Shown here: positions 26,523-35,480 of the stretch, piece after piece
How positions within the stretch are numbered: the stretch's first letter is position 1
Layout: the number at the start of each line of letters is the position of its first letter
NCBI GenBank assembly: GCA_964574335.1
Contig: CAZNNH010000003.1
Span: 37,458-101,457 of the forward strand
Direction: 5' to 3'
DNA: 64,000 nt
From: CAZNNH01 sp964574335
GTDB taxonomy: Bacteria; Acidobacteriota; Vicinamibacteria; Fen-336
Made by a program: the position numbers and the translations under genes
Notes under the pieces: generated by a model
The model's input: the letters and a program-made list of their open reading frames with translations, nothing else
Database searches by the model: none
What the model was told of the DNA's origin: nothing

Positions 26523-26570
26523 TCGACATCGGACGTGGCAGTGCTTACAATGCAATCAGTGATGACACTG
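26523..26570 (+). promoter_or_regulatory. promoter and operator of the FitAB/VapBC-like module
   Basis: TCGACA (26523-26528) and TACAAT (26546-26551) are 17 bases apart. Just after the -10, CAGTG-ATGA-CACTG (26557-26570) is a 5-4-5 inverted repeat overlapping the expected transcript start. It is followed by GGAGG for the antitoxin. This is the usual place for autorepression by the antitoxin-toxin complex. Confidence 0.6.
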
Positions 26571-26578
26571 GAGGCGCA

Positions 26579-26827
26579 ATGGCCAGCCTGACGATCCGAA
26601 AGCTCGACGAGCGCATCAAAACGCGACTTCGCATCCGGGCCGCCCGACACGGCCGGTCGATGGAGGATGAGGCTCGCACTTTGCTCCGGAACGCCCTCCG
26701 GGACGAGGTGACCGCCGGAACCGACCTGGCCGAGGCCATTCGCGCCCGCTTCGTTCCCCTCGGTGGAGTCGACCTGACCCTTCCGGAGCGCGAGCCGATC
26801 CGCGAGCCCCCGAAGCCTGGCCGATGA
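26579..26827 (+). CDS. FitA-like ribbon-helix-helix antitoxin
   Basis: An 82-residue protein starting ASLTIRKLDERIKTRLRIRAARHG, the FitA/Arc ribbon-helix-helix DNA-binding pattern (Thr-Ile-Arg strand, then two helices with SMEDEARTLL). The C-terminal half is the toxin-binding tail. GGAGG lies 4 bases before the ATG. The stop overlaps the toxin start (ATGA). The product should neutralise the PIN toxin next to it and repress the shared promoter. Confidence 0.88.
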   Translation: MASLTIRKLDERIKTRLRIRAARHGRSMEDEARTLLRNALRDEVTAGTDLAEAIRARFVPLGGVDLTLPEREPIREPPKPGR

Positions 26828-27264
26828 TCCTCCTCGACACGAACGTACTGTCGGAGCTGATGAAGCCGCGACCCGACCCGGCCGTGCTCGAGTGGGTCGG
26901 GTCGCAGCCTGCAGCCAGCCTGTACACGACGAGCATCACCCAGGCCGAGATACAGCTCGGCCTGATGCTCCTGCCGCGGGGTGCCCGCCGAAACGCGCTG
27001 CAGGCGGCCGCCGACGCGATGTTCGCGGAGGAGCTCGAGGGTCGAGTCCTTCCGTTTGGCTCGGAGGCGGCTCGGCCCTACGCGGAGATTGCCTCCGACC
27101 GGCGGCGGGCGGGACGGCCGATTTCCCAGTTCGATGCCCAGATCGCTGCAGTCGCGCGTGTCGCCGGAGCGGCAATCGCAACCCGCAACGTGGCCGACTT
27201 CGCCGGCTGCGGCGCGAGGCTCGTCAACCCGTGGGGACCGGACCGGCCGGCCAGCAAGAGATAG
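26824..27264 (+). CDS. VapC/FitB-type PIN-domain toxin
   Basis: A 146-residue PIN-domain ribonuclease. Acidic catalytic residues are visible in the standard order: LLDTNVLSELMK (first Asp), ITQAEIQLGL (Glu), FDAQIAAVARVAGA (Asp), and NVADFAGCG (last Asp). Lengths and spacing fit the FitB group. It would cleave RNA, often tRNA or 23S rRNA in VapC relatives. It is coupled to the antitoxin by ATGA. The product ends in a basic tail (RPASKR). Confidence 0.92.
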   Translation: MILLDTNVLSELMKPRPDPAVLEWVGSQPAASLYTTSITQAEIQLGLMLLPRGARRNALQAAADAMFAEELEGRVLPFGSEAARPYAEIASDRRRAGRPISQFDAQIAAVARVAGAAIATRNVADFAGCGARLVNPWGPDRPASKR

Positions 27265-27333
27265 CCCGGGTTCAGGCGGTGTGGGCGCGCTGGGTGTCCA
27301 CGTTGACGACGTCCCGCGTCCCGCGACGAAGCT

Positions 27334-28497
27334 CTAGTACTCCTCGCCATAGAGGACCCGCAGCCAGCGGGCGGCCTCGCCCGCGCCGCCCTCGAGAGGG
27401 AACAGGCTGCGCCGCGCGGTCGGGTTGAGCCAGGTCGCGACCCAGAGGCTGAGGCCGTTGTCTCGCAGGAGGCGGATGTCGGCGCGCGCGAAGATCCTCC
27501 CGCCGCGCGCCTTCAGGTAGAAGGCTTCCTCGCACACGTTGGAGGCCTCAGGCGACGGGCGCAACCAGCCTCGCCAGGAGGCCTGATAGCCTCTCTCGGG
27601 AGCGAGGAGCCGGTAGCCCCGCTCGGCCTCGGCCACCTGCACGCCCCCGTCGGGCGCCTCGAGCTCCACACGCCAGGGGCAACCCTCTGCTGCGCCCTCA
27701 GAGGAGGCAAGCCGGATGGTGAGGTCGGCAATCGGGGTGGGGTCCATTGTGATCTGCTGGCGCAGCACATTGACCCGGTAGCACCCCTCCCCGGGAACGA
27801 CCTTCAGCGCGACCACGCGTGAGAGCAGCACCGAGGACGCCGGCGGCGACAACCAGGCGGGCAAGACGATCTCGTGGAAGGATCCCCGTCTCTGGTACGA
27901 GGCCAACCGGGCGTCGATGGCGTAGCCGTCAGCCTCGGACCCGCAGACCTGCACGCGACGCTCGCCGTAGAAAGTCAGATGCACACGCCCGCTCGGGTCC
28001 GTGACGTGGTCTCCCAGCCCGCACATCCGCAGGCGGGCGCCCACCACGGGCCGGTCGTACTGGTCGCGAACGCTCACGGTGCACGTGCCTCGAAAGACCA
28101 GGTGCAGACACAGCAGCAGACCCGCCGCGACCCCCAGCGGTAGACGTACGGCGCCCCGCTTCCACCAGGCCTCTCGGGGCCGGACCCAGAGTGCGGCCAG
28201 CCCGATGGGAACGGGCAGCAGGAACAGGAACACCACGAACACCACAAACGAGAATAGGCCCCACGGGTCCACCGGGCCGGCCAGGGCCCTCGCGAATCTC
28301 GATACGTCGAAGTGGAGTCCCCATAGGGCCACGACGATCGTGACCGACACGAAGGTCACCGCAAGAAGCCAACCCCAGATTGTCGGATAGTGACGGGATC
28401 CCCGGGCCCTGCGCAGGACGAGGCTGGTCAGCGTGCCAATGCCGCCGTAGGCGAGGAGTCCCACCACGACGAGGAGCTGGTGAAGGGGCGGTAGCAT
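27334..28497 (-). CDS. membrane protein with extracytoplasmic regulatory-like beta domain
   Basis: A protein of about 387 residues with four hydrophobic helices in the first 150 (LLVVVGLLAYGGIGTL, WGWLLAVTFVSVTIVVALWG, FVVFVVFLFLLPVPIGLAAL, PLGVAAGLLLCLHLVF). A soluble part follows, opening CTVSVRDQYDRPVVGARLRM, like a carboxypeptidase-regulatory beta-sandwich, with DHVTDPSGRVHLTFYGE after it. The C-terminal 200 residues have no recognised family. The ATG sits after GGTGGCGGC, a weak site. Earlier in-frame codons run through the remains of a decayed gene (28560-28948), so this start is preferred. Function unknown. Confidence 0.6.
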   Translation of the reverse strand: MLPPLHQLLVVVGLLAYGGIGTLTSLVLRRARGSRHYPTIWGWLLAVTFVSVTIVVALWGLHFDVSRFARALAGPVDPWGLFSFVVFVVFLFLLPVPIGLAALWVRPREAWWKRGAVRLPLGVAAGLLLCLHLVFRGTCTVSVRDQYDRPVVGARLRMCGLGDHVTDPSGRVHLTFYGERRVQVCGSEADGYAIDARLASYQRRGSFHEIVLPAWLSPPASSVLLSRVVALKVVPGEGCYRVNVLRQQITMDPTPIADLTIRLASSEGAAEGCPWRVELEAPDGGVQVAEAERGYRLLAPERGYQASWRGWLRPSPEASNVCEEAFYLKARGGRIFARADIRLLRDNGLSLWVATWLNPTARRSLFPLEGGAGEAARWLRVLYGEEY

Positions 28498-28559
28498 GCC
28501 GCCACCATGACCTGCGCCCGTCGTTCGCTGTGACCCGCCGTCCCGGTGGTGGCGGCGGC

Positions 28560-28948
28560 TCAGGCGATGTGGGCGCCCTGGGTGTTGCCGTTGCTGTTGC
28601 CGGACGGGCGGCGGAAGACGCTGACGTGCCCGTCCTCGTCCAACCAGCGGAGCTGGACGTCGTTCGGGATGTCGCTCCATACCGGGTAGCGCCCCACCCC
28701 GTTCCAGGCCGGGCCTTCGGCCCAGAGCATGCACCGTGGAGGCGCTGGATCGGCGTGTTGCCGATCACGTAGCGGCCGAATCGGGGATCCAGCGCCACGA
28801 TGTCGGGATCCGGGTAGCGCACGGGTTCGCCGCCGGAGAAGTCGCGGGACTGCGCCCGCGCCCAGCTCGCCCCGGCAGCGGCGGCGACCGCGGCGCCGAT
28901 GAAGCCGCGACGACCGAGCCCGGCCGGGCGGGTCGTATTGCAGGTCAT
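28560..28948 (-). pseudogene. SMP-30/gluconolactonase family protein, frameshifted and truncated
   Basis: The first frame gives a twin-arginine-type leader (LGRRGFIGAAVAAAAGASWA) and the start of an SMP-30/gluconolactonase protein (VALDPRFGRYVIGNTPIQRLHG). At about 28733-28739 one base is missing and the homology continues in the next frame: CMLWAEGPAWNG, WSDIPNDVQLRW, FRRPSGNSNGNTQG. This then meets a stop. An intact member continues NGNTxDxxGRL for about 200 more residues, which are absent. Two lesions (frameshift and loss of the 3' two thirds) mark it as a relic. Confidence 0.75.
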
Positions 28949-29069
28949 GGTCCTGTCCCGAAGCACGGGCGCCGCGCGACCTACGACGACCTCCTCCAGG
29001 TGCCGTTCGAAGCCGTCGGGCTCGACCTCCTCGCCCTCTGGGGCGAAACACGGCCGTCCACCACCTAGC

Positions 29070-29540
29070 TCAGTAGCCGCGCTGCTTGTCGACGACGTTG
29101 CGGAGCGGCTGGCCGCGCACGAAGCGCTCGATGTTCTCGCGGAACAGGCCGATCCGGCGCTCGCTGAACCCGTCGGACCGCCCGGCGATGTGTGGGGTGA
29201 GGATCACGTCGTCGCGCTTCCACAGCGCGTGGTCGGGGGGGAGCGGCTCGGGCTCGGTGACGTCCAGGCCGGCCCCGGCCAGCTTCCCCGACTCGAGGGC
29301 CGCCAGCAGGGCGAGGGCGTGGTCGGCGATCTCGGGCCCCTGGATGATCTTGGCGTTGGTCAGCACGATCTCCGACTCGCGCAGCTCGGGCGCCGCCAGG
29401 TAGCCCTCGACGCCGGAGCTCCCCACCTGCACCCAGTGCACCTTCCCGCCCTCGCGGAGGAGCGCCGCCACGCCCTACACGGAGAAGCCCACCAGGGCGT
29501 CGCACGCCGAAACCCGCGGGAGCAGATCGTCGGCCTTGCC
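29070..29540 (-). pseudogene. D-2-hydroxyacid dehydrogenase, internal deletion and stop
   Basis: The frame from 29471 gives REGGKVHWVQVGSSGVEGYL, then VLTNAKIIQGPEIADHALALL, and jumps directly to ESGKLAGAGLDVTEPEPLP, then DDVILTPHIAGRSD. This is the catalytic domain of a D-isomer 2-hydroxyacid dehydrogenase with the whole NAD-binding domain (normally about 150 residues with GxGxxG) missing. Before it, a TAG interrupts the in-frame stretch (CDALVGFSV, stop, GVAALL). A functional enzyme is not possible. The upstream start has been lost beside the kinase gene's 5' region. Confidence 0.8.
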
Positions 29541-29591
29541 ACCGCCCAGAACGCGGTATCATCGCCGCGCCGGTCGCCATCCACGGTTCGC

Positions 29592-31031
29592 ATGCCCGAC
29601 ACGCCCAAGCCGACGGCCGCAGACGAGGCCCGGACGCTCCCCCCCGACGAGGGCACGGCTTCCGCGCCAGCACCACGGCAGGTGCGGTGCTCGACCGACT
29701 CGTCCCTGCAGGAGACCCTCCACATCGAGCTGCCGTCCCAAGCGGCGGCGCAAAGGCCCGAAGCGCCCGAGGCCCCCGGGACCCAGCGGGAGCGCTACCA
29801 GGAACTGGGCGAGATCGGCCGTGGCGGCATGGGCACCGTCCACCGTACCCTCGACAGCCTGCTGCTGCGCGAGATCGCGATGAAGACCATCGAGCGTCCG
29901 TTGGCGGACGCAGCCAGCGTGGTCCGCTTCGTCGAGGAGGCCCAGATCACGGGGCAGCTCGACCACCCCAACATCGTCCCGGTCTACGACTTCGGCGCCC
30001 AACCCAACGGCCAGGCCTTCTTCACCATGAAGCTGGTCAGCGGGCGCACCCTCGGCGAGCTGATCACCGATCTCCACGATCAGGGCGTGCCGAGCGACGG
30101 CCTCGAGCGGCTGCTGCGAATGATCCTCAAGGTCTGCGAGGCGGTCTCCTTCGCGCACAGCCGGGGGGTCGTCCACCGCGACCTGAAGCCGGCCAACATC
30201 ATGATCGGGAGCCACGGCCAGGTCTACGTGATGGACTGGGGGCTGGGCCTGCTCCTCGGCGCCAGCCCGCGCGCCGAGCCGAGCGGAGGGCCGCCGGCTG
30301 ACTCGATCCGGACCTCGAGCGCCCGTCGCTCGGGCCCCTCCCTGGCCGGCACGGTCGGCTACATGGCGCCGGAGCAGGCCCTGGGGCGCCTGGCCGAGAT
30401 CTCTCCCCGCACCGACGTCTTCGCGATCGGGGCCATCCTCTACGAGGTGCTGACCGGGCGGCCCCCGTACCAGGCCGACGACATCCACCAGGCGCTGATG
30501 CTGGCGCGATCGGGTCAGATCGTGCCGCCCGACCAGGCGGCCGAGGGCCGGCAGCTCCCCCCCGGTCTGTGCGAGATCACGATGCGGGCACTGCAGCCCG
30601 CCCAGCAGGACCGCTATTCGTCGGTCGACCACCTGGGTGCCGACCTGGAGGGCTTCCTGCGTGGCGGCGGCTGGTTCGCCACCCGACGTTTCCGCTCCGG
30701 CGAGGTGGTGATCGAGGAGGGCGGCCCGGGGGACGCCGCCTACGTGGTCGTCGAGGGTCGCCTGGAGGTGTTCCAGCAGCGCGCCGAGGGACGCAGCGCG
30801 ATCCGGACCTTGGGGCCGGGAGACGTGTTCGGCGAGGCCGCGCTGTTGAGCTCCAAGCCCCGCACCGCCAGCGTGGCCGCCCTCGACGACGTCACCGTCA
30901 AGGTGATCACGGCCGAGGCGTTCGAGCGCGAGCTGGGCCGCAGCTCTTGGCTGTCGGCCCTGGTCAAGCAGCTCACCGCGCGTTTCCTGGAGCTCGAGGG
31001 CCGGCTGGCCGCGACCGAAGCCTCCCGGTAG
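29592..31031 (+). CDS. serine/threonine protein kinase with C-terminal cyclic-nucleotide-binding domain
   Basis: A 479-residue cytosolic kinase. After a disordered lead (about 1-75) the kinase domain has the P-loop LGEIGRGGMGTVHRTL, the VAIK-type Lys in REIAMKTIE, the catalytic loop GVVHRDLKPANIMI near residue 192, MDWGLG in place of DFG near 217, and GTVGYMAPEQALG. The final 120 residues are a CNB/cupin-like domain: ATRRFRSGEVVIEEGGPGD, then LEVFQQ, then LGPGDVFGEAALLSSKPRTAS, the phosphate-binding cassette with an Arg. cAMP or cGMP binding is inferred. A class III cyclase gene lies 1.5 kb away. There is no membrane helix. Confidence 0.9.
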   Translation: MPDTPKPTAADEARTLPPDEGTASAPAPRQVRCSTDSSLQETLHIELPSQAAAQRPEAPEAPGTQRERYQELGEIGRGGMGTVHRTLDSLLLREIAMKTIERPLADAASVVRFVEEAQITGQLDHPNIVPVYDFGAQPNGQAFFTMKLVSGRTLGELITDLHDQGVPSDGLERLLRMILKVCEAVSFAHSRGVVHRDLKPANIMIGSHGQVYVMDWGLGLLLGASPRAEPSGGPPADSIRTSSARRSGPSLAGTVGYMAPEQALGRLAEISPRTDVFAIGAILYEVLTGRPPYQADDIHQALMLARSGQIVPPDQAAEGRQLPPGLCEITMRALQPAQQDRYSSVDHLGADLEGFLRGGGWFATRRFRSGEVVIEEGGPGDAAYVVVEGRLEVFQQRAEGRSAIRTLGPGDVFGEAALLSSKPRTASVAALDDVTVKVITAEAFERELGRSSWLSALVKQLTARFLELEGRLAATEASR

Positions 31032-31037
31032 CGCCCG

Positions 31038-32471
31038 TCAGTAGCCGTGCTCGAGGCGGCGGCAGGCGGGCTGGTGGCCCGCCTGGCAGGCCTTCTGGTA
31101 GAGAGCCTTGACCCTCTCCGGGTCCCGCTGCATCGCGGTGCTGGTCTCGATCAACTGCCCGAGCGCGTAGCACCCCTCCGCGACGCCCAGGTCGCAGGCC
31201 TTGCCGTAGAGCTCCGCCGCCCGGCCCACGTCCCTGACCACCGAGCTCCCCTTCTCGAGCCGCCCGGCCATCCGGTAGCAGGCCAAAGCCGCTCCCTGGT
31301 CGCACGCCTTCTGGTAGAGGGTCATGGACTTCGGCATGTCTCGGGCCACCCCCACCGCGGTCTCGTACATGTAGGCGAGCTGGGCGCAGGCTTCCACCGC
31401 ACCCGCCGCGCACGACTGGTCGAAGAGCTTGGCCGAGCGGGCCAGGTCCTTGGGCAGGTACTTGCCCTCCAGGTACAACCGCGCCAGGGCCAGGCAGCCC
31501 TGCGCGTCGTCGGCCGAGCAAGCCTTGCGCTCCAGGTTGGCGCCCTTGGCCAGGTCCTGGGTCGAGCGGGGCCGCGCCAGGAGCTGTCGTGCCAGCTCGT
31601 GGCAGGCCCGGGCCACCTCCCCGTCGCAGGCACGGGTGAGCAGCTCGGTGGACCTCTCGCGGTTGCGGGTGGTCCCCACCCCGTCGCGAAGCATCAGGCC
31701 CAGCCGGAAGCAGGAGCGCCATTCCTGCGCCTCGCACGCCTTCGAGTGGAGCGTGAGGGCGTGAGCCAGGTCCTTCGGGACGCCGTCCCCCTGCTCGTAG
31801 GCCACGCCGAGGTGATAGCACCCGTCCGTGACCTGTGCCTGGCAGACCCGGTCCGCCAGCTCCGCAGCCCGCTTCCGATCCCCCGCCGGCCGCCCCGGCG
31901 TCCTCAGCATCTCGGCGAGCTCGGCACACGAGGCCATGTGGCCACCCTCGCAGCCCTGCCCGAAGAGCCGCTCGGCCCGAGCCAGGTCCCGAGGGAACGG
32001 GGCTCCGTCCCGGTAGAGCTCGCCGAGGGCGCCGCAGCCGCCGGCGGTCCCGGCCTCGCACCCCTTCACGAACAGCTCCGCCGCCTGCCCGAGGTTCAGG
32101 GGGACGCCCTCTCCGGCGCGGTAGGCGGCACCGAGCCGCACGCATCCCTCGCCGCTGCCCGCCGTGCAGGCCCGCCCCAGGTACTCGAGGGCGCTGTCGA
32201 CGCTGACCTTGACGCCCTCGCCCTTCCGGTGCATGCCGGCCAGCTCGAGGCAGGACTGGGCGTCGCGCAGGTTGCAGCCCTTCTCGAAGTACTTGGCCGC
32301 CTTCCCCGCATCCTGAGCCACGCCGGCTCCGGTCCGGTACATCCCGGCGGCACGGTAGCAGTCGGCGGCGCTCCCCTTGTCGCAGCTCTTCTTGGTGGTC
32401 TCGAAGTCCGCGCCGCCGGCGGTGCCGGCCAGCAGCAAGGACGCCCCGATCAAAGCCGCCGCGTGTCGCAT
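31038..32471 (-). CDS. secreted Sel1-repeat protein
   Basis: A 477-residue exported protein with a signal peptide (about 1-20, AALIGASLLLAGTAGGA). About a dozen Sel1-like repeats of about 36 residues follow, each with a C-x7-C pair, as in CDKGSAADCYRAAGMYR, CNLRDAQSCLELAGMHR and CDGEVARACHELARQLL. This Cys-rich type resembles HcpA-like proteins, whose disulphides stabilise each repeat. It likely acts as a periplasmic scaffold. It ends only 7 bases from the kinase gene on the opposite strand and lies between the kinase and the cyclase operon. Confidence 0.9.
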   Translation of the reverse strand: MRHAAALIGASLLLAGTAGGADFETTKKSCDKGSAADCYRAAGMYRTGAGVAQDAGKAAKYFEKGCNLRDAQSCLELAGMHRKGEGVKVSVDSALEYLGRACTAGSGEGCVRLGAAYRAGEGVPLNLGQAAELFVKGCEAGTAGGCGALGELYRDGAPFPRDLARAERLFGQGCEGGHMASCAELAEMLRTPGRPAGDRKRAAELADRVCQAQVTDGCYHLGVAYEQGDGVPKDLAHALTLHSKACEAQEWRSCFRLGLMLRDGVGTTRNRERSTELLTRACDGEVARACHELARQLLARPRSTQDLAKGANLERKACSADDAQGCLALARLYLEGKYLPKDLARSAKLFDQSCAAGAVEACAQLAYMYETAVGVARDMPKSMTLYQKACDQGAALACYRMAGRLEKGSSVVRDVGRAAELYGKACDLGVAEGCYALGQLIETSTAMQRDPERVKALYQKACQAGHQPACRRLEHGY

Positions 32472-32526
32472 GCTCCCCTCCCTGCCTCGCCCCCCCGAGT
32501 CGGGCCGGGTCGGCTGGACGCTGCGC

Positions 32527-34395
32527 TCAGCTCTCTTGCCGAGGCAGTGCCCGAAGGTGGCTCTCGATCTCCGGTGAGATCGAGGTGAAGCGGACCACCA
32601 GCACCCGGCCGTCCTCGCCCCGGACCTCCGTCACCTTGGCATACAGGTCGCCCGCGACCGGCGCTCCATCCTCACCCTTCAGCTCCAGCTTCAGGTTGCT
32701 GAGGGGGGGCAGCGAGCTCTCCGAGAGGATCTCGGCACCGATCTCCGAGAGCTTCGAAAGCCGCGCCGAGAACCACTCGTCGCCGACCTGCTTGCCCTCC
32801 AGGATCCAGAAGCCCATCTCCGCCGGGCGGCTCAGCGCCTGCAGATGGTCCTGCCGCTCGGGCAGGAACACATCGTACGAGCCGCCGATGCCCTTCAGGT
32901 CGTAGACGGTGACCGGCTCGCGGGCCCCCTTCGCCTTCACCGACAGCCTGTCGCCGACCTGCACCGCGTCGCCCGTCCGCTGCCGCGTCGCCTCGGAGAT
33001 CAGGATCTGCCCGCCCACCGTGTAGGACTCGATGCGGCCGGTGAGGTTGACCGGCGGGCCCACGATCCCGTACTTGGTGCGCCGCTGGGACCCGATATTG
33101 CCCACCACCACCTCGCCGGTGTGGATGGCGATCCCCATCTCGATGCGCGGCAGCCCCTCGCTCTCGTTGCGGGCGTTGACCTCCGCCATGGCGAGCTGCA
33201 TCTCCACCGCGCACGCTACCGCGCGCCGGGCGTCGTCCTCACGGGAGAAGGGAGCCCCGAAGATGGTCAGGATCGCGTCGCCGATGAACTCGTCGATGGT
33301 CCCCTGGTGACGCATGATGATGTCGGTCATGTCCCCGAGGTAGCGGTTGAGCATCCGGACCACCTGCTCCGGGCCCAGCCGCTCCGACACCGAGGTGAAG
33401 GCCCGCAGGTCCGACATCATGATGGTGACGGTCTTCTTCTCCCCGCCCAGCTTCAGCCCCTCCGGCGACTCCAGCAGGCTCTCCACCACCTCGTCGCTGA
33501 GGTAGCGACCGAAGATGCTCCGGATGAATCTGTTGCGAACCTCGAGGTCCTCGGCCAGGCGCTGGATCTCGTCCTTCTGCCGCTTGAGCACCAACTGGGT
33601 CTGGACCCGGGCCATCACCACCGGGAAGTCCAGGGGCTTGGTGACGTAGTCGTTGGCGCCGAGCTTCAGGGCCTCGACGATGTCCTCGCTCTGGTCTTTG
33701 GCGGTGGCCATGATCACCGGCAGGTCGGCCATGGCGTAGGTCCGGCGCAGCGTCTCCAGCACCTCCAGGCCGCTCATCCCGGGCATCATCACGTCGAGCA
33801 GCACCAGGTCGTAGCGGCTGCCGCTGATCTTCAGCAGCGCCTGCGCCCCGTCTTCTGCTACCTCCACCTCGAAGCCGCGCTGGGTCAGCCGGCGCGAGAG
33901 CATGTCCCGGTTCATCTCGTTGTCATCGACGACCAGGAGCGGCCCGCCCTCCCCCGCCGTGGCGGGCGTCCGCCGGGCCAGGTCCAGCTCCCCCGACGGG
34001 GCGTCCGGGCTCGCCGGCGGGGCGGCGGCCGGCTCCGAGCCGGCGGCGGGCGGCGGGGCCTCCGGGACGGCGGCGGGCGTCGGAGCAGCGGCCGGTGACG
34101 CGGCCTCGGCGGCGGGCGTCGGAGACGCGCCGGTTCCGGCCTCTGCACCCTGCGCCGCAGCAGCCTGGGCGGCGGCCGCCGGAGACAGGTACTTGTCGAT
34201 CAGCTCGAGCTGCCGTCGCGCCGCCTGCTGGATCTTCTTCAGGTCCGAGGCGAGGTCCTCCCGACCCTCCTCATCGGCGATCTCCTCGAGCAGCTCGCTG
34301 TAGCCGATGATCTGGTTGACCGGCGTGCGCAGGTCGTGGCGCGCCTGCGAGAACGGGTCGGCGGGCTTTCTGCTCTTGGCGCTCTCGTCGCTCAT
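32527..34395 (-). CDS. HisKA-receiver-class III cyclase-PilZ-like signalling protein
   Basis: A 622-residue cytosolic protein with four parts: HisKA-like helices with phospho-acceptor His (ARHDLRTPVNQIIGYSELL, about 15-70) and no ATPase; a Pro/Ala linker; a receiver (about 155-275; LLVVDDNEMNRDML, acceptor LVLLDVMMPGMSG); a class III cyclase domain (about 300-505; IMMSDLRAFTSV, DEFIGDAILTIFGAP); and a PilZ-like tail (about 520-615). Both metal-binding Asp residues and the Asn/Arg of VNLTGRIE are present. The position normally Lys in adenylate cyclases is Glu (DEFIGD), and VGPPVN replaces the usual GDxVN, so purine specificity is uncertain. The start overlaps the MBL gene stop (ATGA). Confidence 0.85.
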   Translation of the reverse strand: MSDESAKSRKPADPFSQARHDLRTPVNQIIGYSELLEEIADEEGREDLASDLKKIQQAARRQLELIDKYLSPAAAAQAAAAQGAEAGTGASPTPAAEAASPAAAPTPAAVPEAPPPAAGSEPAAAPPASPDAPSGELDLARRTPATAGEGGPLLVVDDNEMNRDMLSRRLTQRGFEVEVAEDGAQALLKISGSRYDLVLLDVMMPGMSGLEVLETLRRTYAMADLPVIMATAKDQSEDIVEALKLGANDYVTKPLDFPVVMARVQTQLVLKRQKDEIQRLAEDLEVRNRFIRSIFGRYLSDEVVESLLESPEGLKLGGEKKTVTIMMSDLRAFTSVSERLGPEQVVRMLNRYLGDMTDIIMRHQGTIDEFIGDAILTIFGAPFSREDDARRAVACAVEMQLAMAEVNARNESEGLPRIEMGIAIHTGEVVVGNIGSQRRTKYGIVGPPVNLTGRIESYTVGGQILISEATRQRTGDAVQVGDRLSVKAKGAREPVTVYDLKGIGGSYDVFLPERQDHLQALSRPAEMGFWILEGKQVGDEWFSARLSKLSEIGAEILSESSLPPLSNLKLELKGEDGAPVAGDLYAKVTEVRGEDGRVLVVRFTSISPEIESHLRALPRQES

Positions 34396-35360
34396 GGTGT
34401 CGATCGAAGCTGCAGCACGAAGGCCTTCCGCCGGGCATCCCACAGGTAGGTCCGCCCCTCGGTGGCCACGTGGAAGTTGGTGACCCCCCGCCCGTGGCGG
34501 CGCGAGGCGGCCCGGATCTGGGGATCGGTCAGGGTCGGGCCGTGGTGCCCGGCCAGGATCAGGGTATCGGGGCGGTCCTTCGCCAGATGGGCGGCGTGCT
34601 CCTGAGACCCGTGGCCGTATCGGTGGTCGCGGATGTCCGGGAAATGGGCGTCGAGGAGAGCCAGGTGGGCGCCCTCCAGGAGGCGGGCCTCGGACCGGGC
34701 GGTCTTGGCGGTCGGCTCGTGATCACACATGTAGACCACGGTCGGGCCGCTCTTCGAGCTCAGACGGTAGCCGACCGTGTCCAGGAGCTGAATGCCCTCG
34801 CCCTCGCCGCTGTAGTGGTTGAGGGGGCCGGTGCGCACAGTCCACCCGCTGATTCGACGGCGCTGGCCGGACCCGACGGTCCGATACTCGAGGTGGGCCA
34901 GGGTGCCGGCCGACAGCAGGCCGAGGGGGACGTAGGATGGGTGGCCGTAGCCCGAGAGGATGGCGCCAAGGGCCTCGGCCGGCGCCGAGATACAGACCTC
35001 GAGCCCGTTCCCCTTGTCCCAGAACCAGTCGGCGTCCTTCAGCCCCTCCCAGTGGTCCATGTGGGCATGGGTGATCAGGACGTGCAGCCGCTTGACCTCC
35101 TGGAACCGCCCCTGGCTGCCAAGGGCGTGGGAGAGCAACGCCAGCCCGCGGCCGGCGTCGAAGACGAACAGATCCTGGCCGCAAAGGACCGAATAGCACG
35201 AGGTGGCGTTGCCGACGTTGGAGCGCCGGGGGAACAGGCTGCGGGAGCCGCGACAACCCCAGACGTCGAAGTGAATGGGCGGCCACGAGCCGTCCTGCAC
35301 GCTCTGCTTGCGCGCCTTCCCGTACCCGGCCGTCTCGAAGACCGCTCTCGCTGTCGCCAT
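34392..35360 (-). CDS. MBL-fold metallo-hydrolase
   Basis: A 322-residue metallo-beta-lactamase fold protein. The metal motif is ITHAHMDHWEGL near residue 97. Other ligands are expected in PLNHYSGEGEG near 180, CDHEPTA near 210 and LAGHHGPTL near 270. The opening IHFDVWGCRGSRSLF is typical of a group of phosphodiesterase-like MBL proteins. It is co-transcribed with and upstream of the cyclase gene (4-bp overlap), so it might hydrolyse the cyclase product or process a related signal. This is inference from context only. Confidence 0.82.
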   Translation of the reverse strand: MATARAVFETAGYGKARKQSVQDGSWPPIHFDVWGCRGSRSLFPRRSNVGNATSCYSVLCGQDLFVFDAGRGLALLSHALGSQGRFQEVKRLHVLITHAHMDHWEGLKDADWFWDKGNGLEVCISAPAEALGAILSGYGHPSYVPLGLLSAGTLAHLEYRTVGSGQRRRISGWTVRTGPLNHYSGEGEGIQLLDTVGYRLSSKSGPTVVYMCDHEPTAKTARSEARLLEGAHLALLDAHFPDIRDHRYGHGSQEHAAHLAKDRPDTLILAGHHGPTLTDPQIRAASRRHGRGVTNFHVATEGRTYLWDARRKAFVLQLRSTP

Positions 35361-35480
35361 CCTAAGGGAACGCCTCCACCGCCCGGAGCCCCCCAGCCCG
35401 AGGAGATCGACCGCCCTGCGCGGCGGCGGATCGCGCCATCCTATCAGACCTGATACCCGCTCGTGGGGATCGGGCCGGGC

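Noticed and set aside
28946..29068. Plus-strand peptide RRATYDDLLQVPFEAVG, reminiscent of a Uma2-type N-terminus
   Set aside because: Only about 20 residues match in mind, it has no start or continuation, and it is inside the decay zone. Too short to support.
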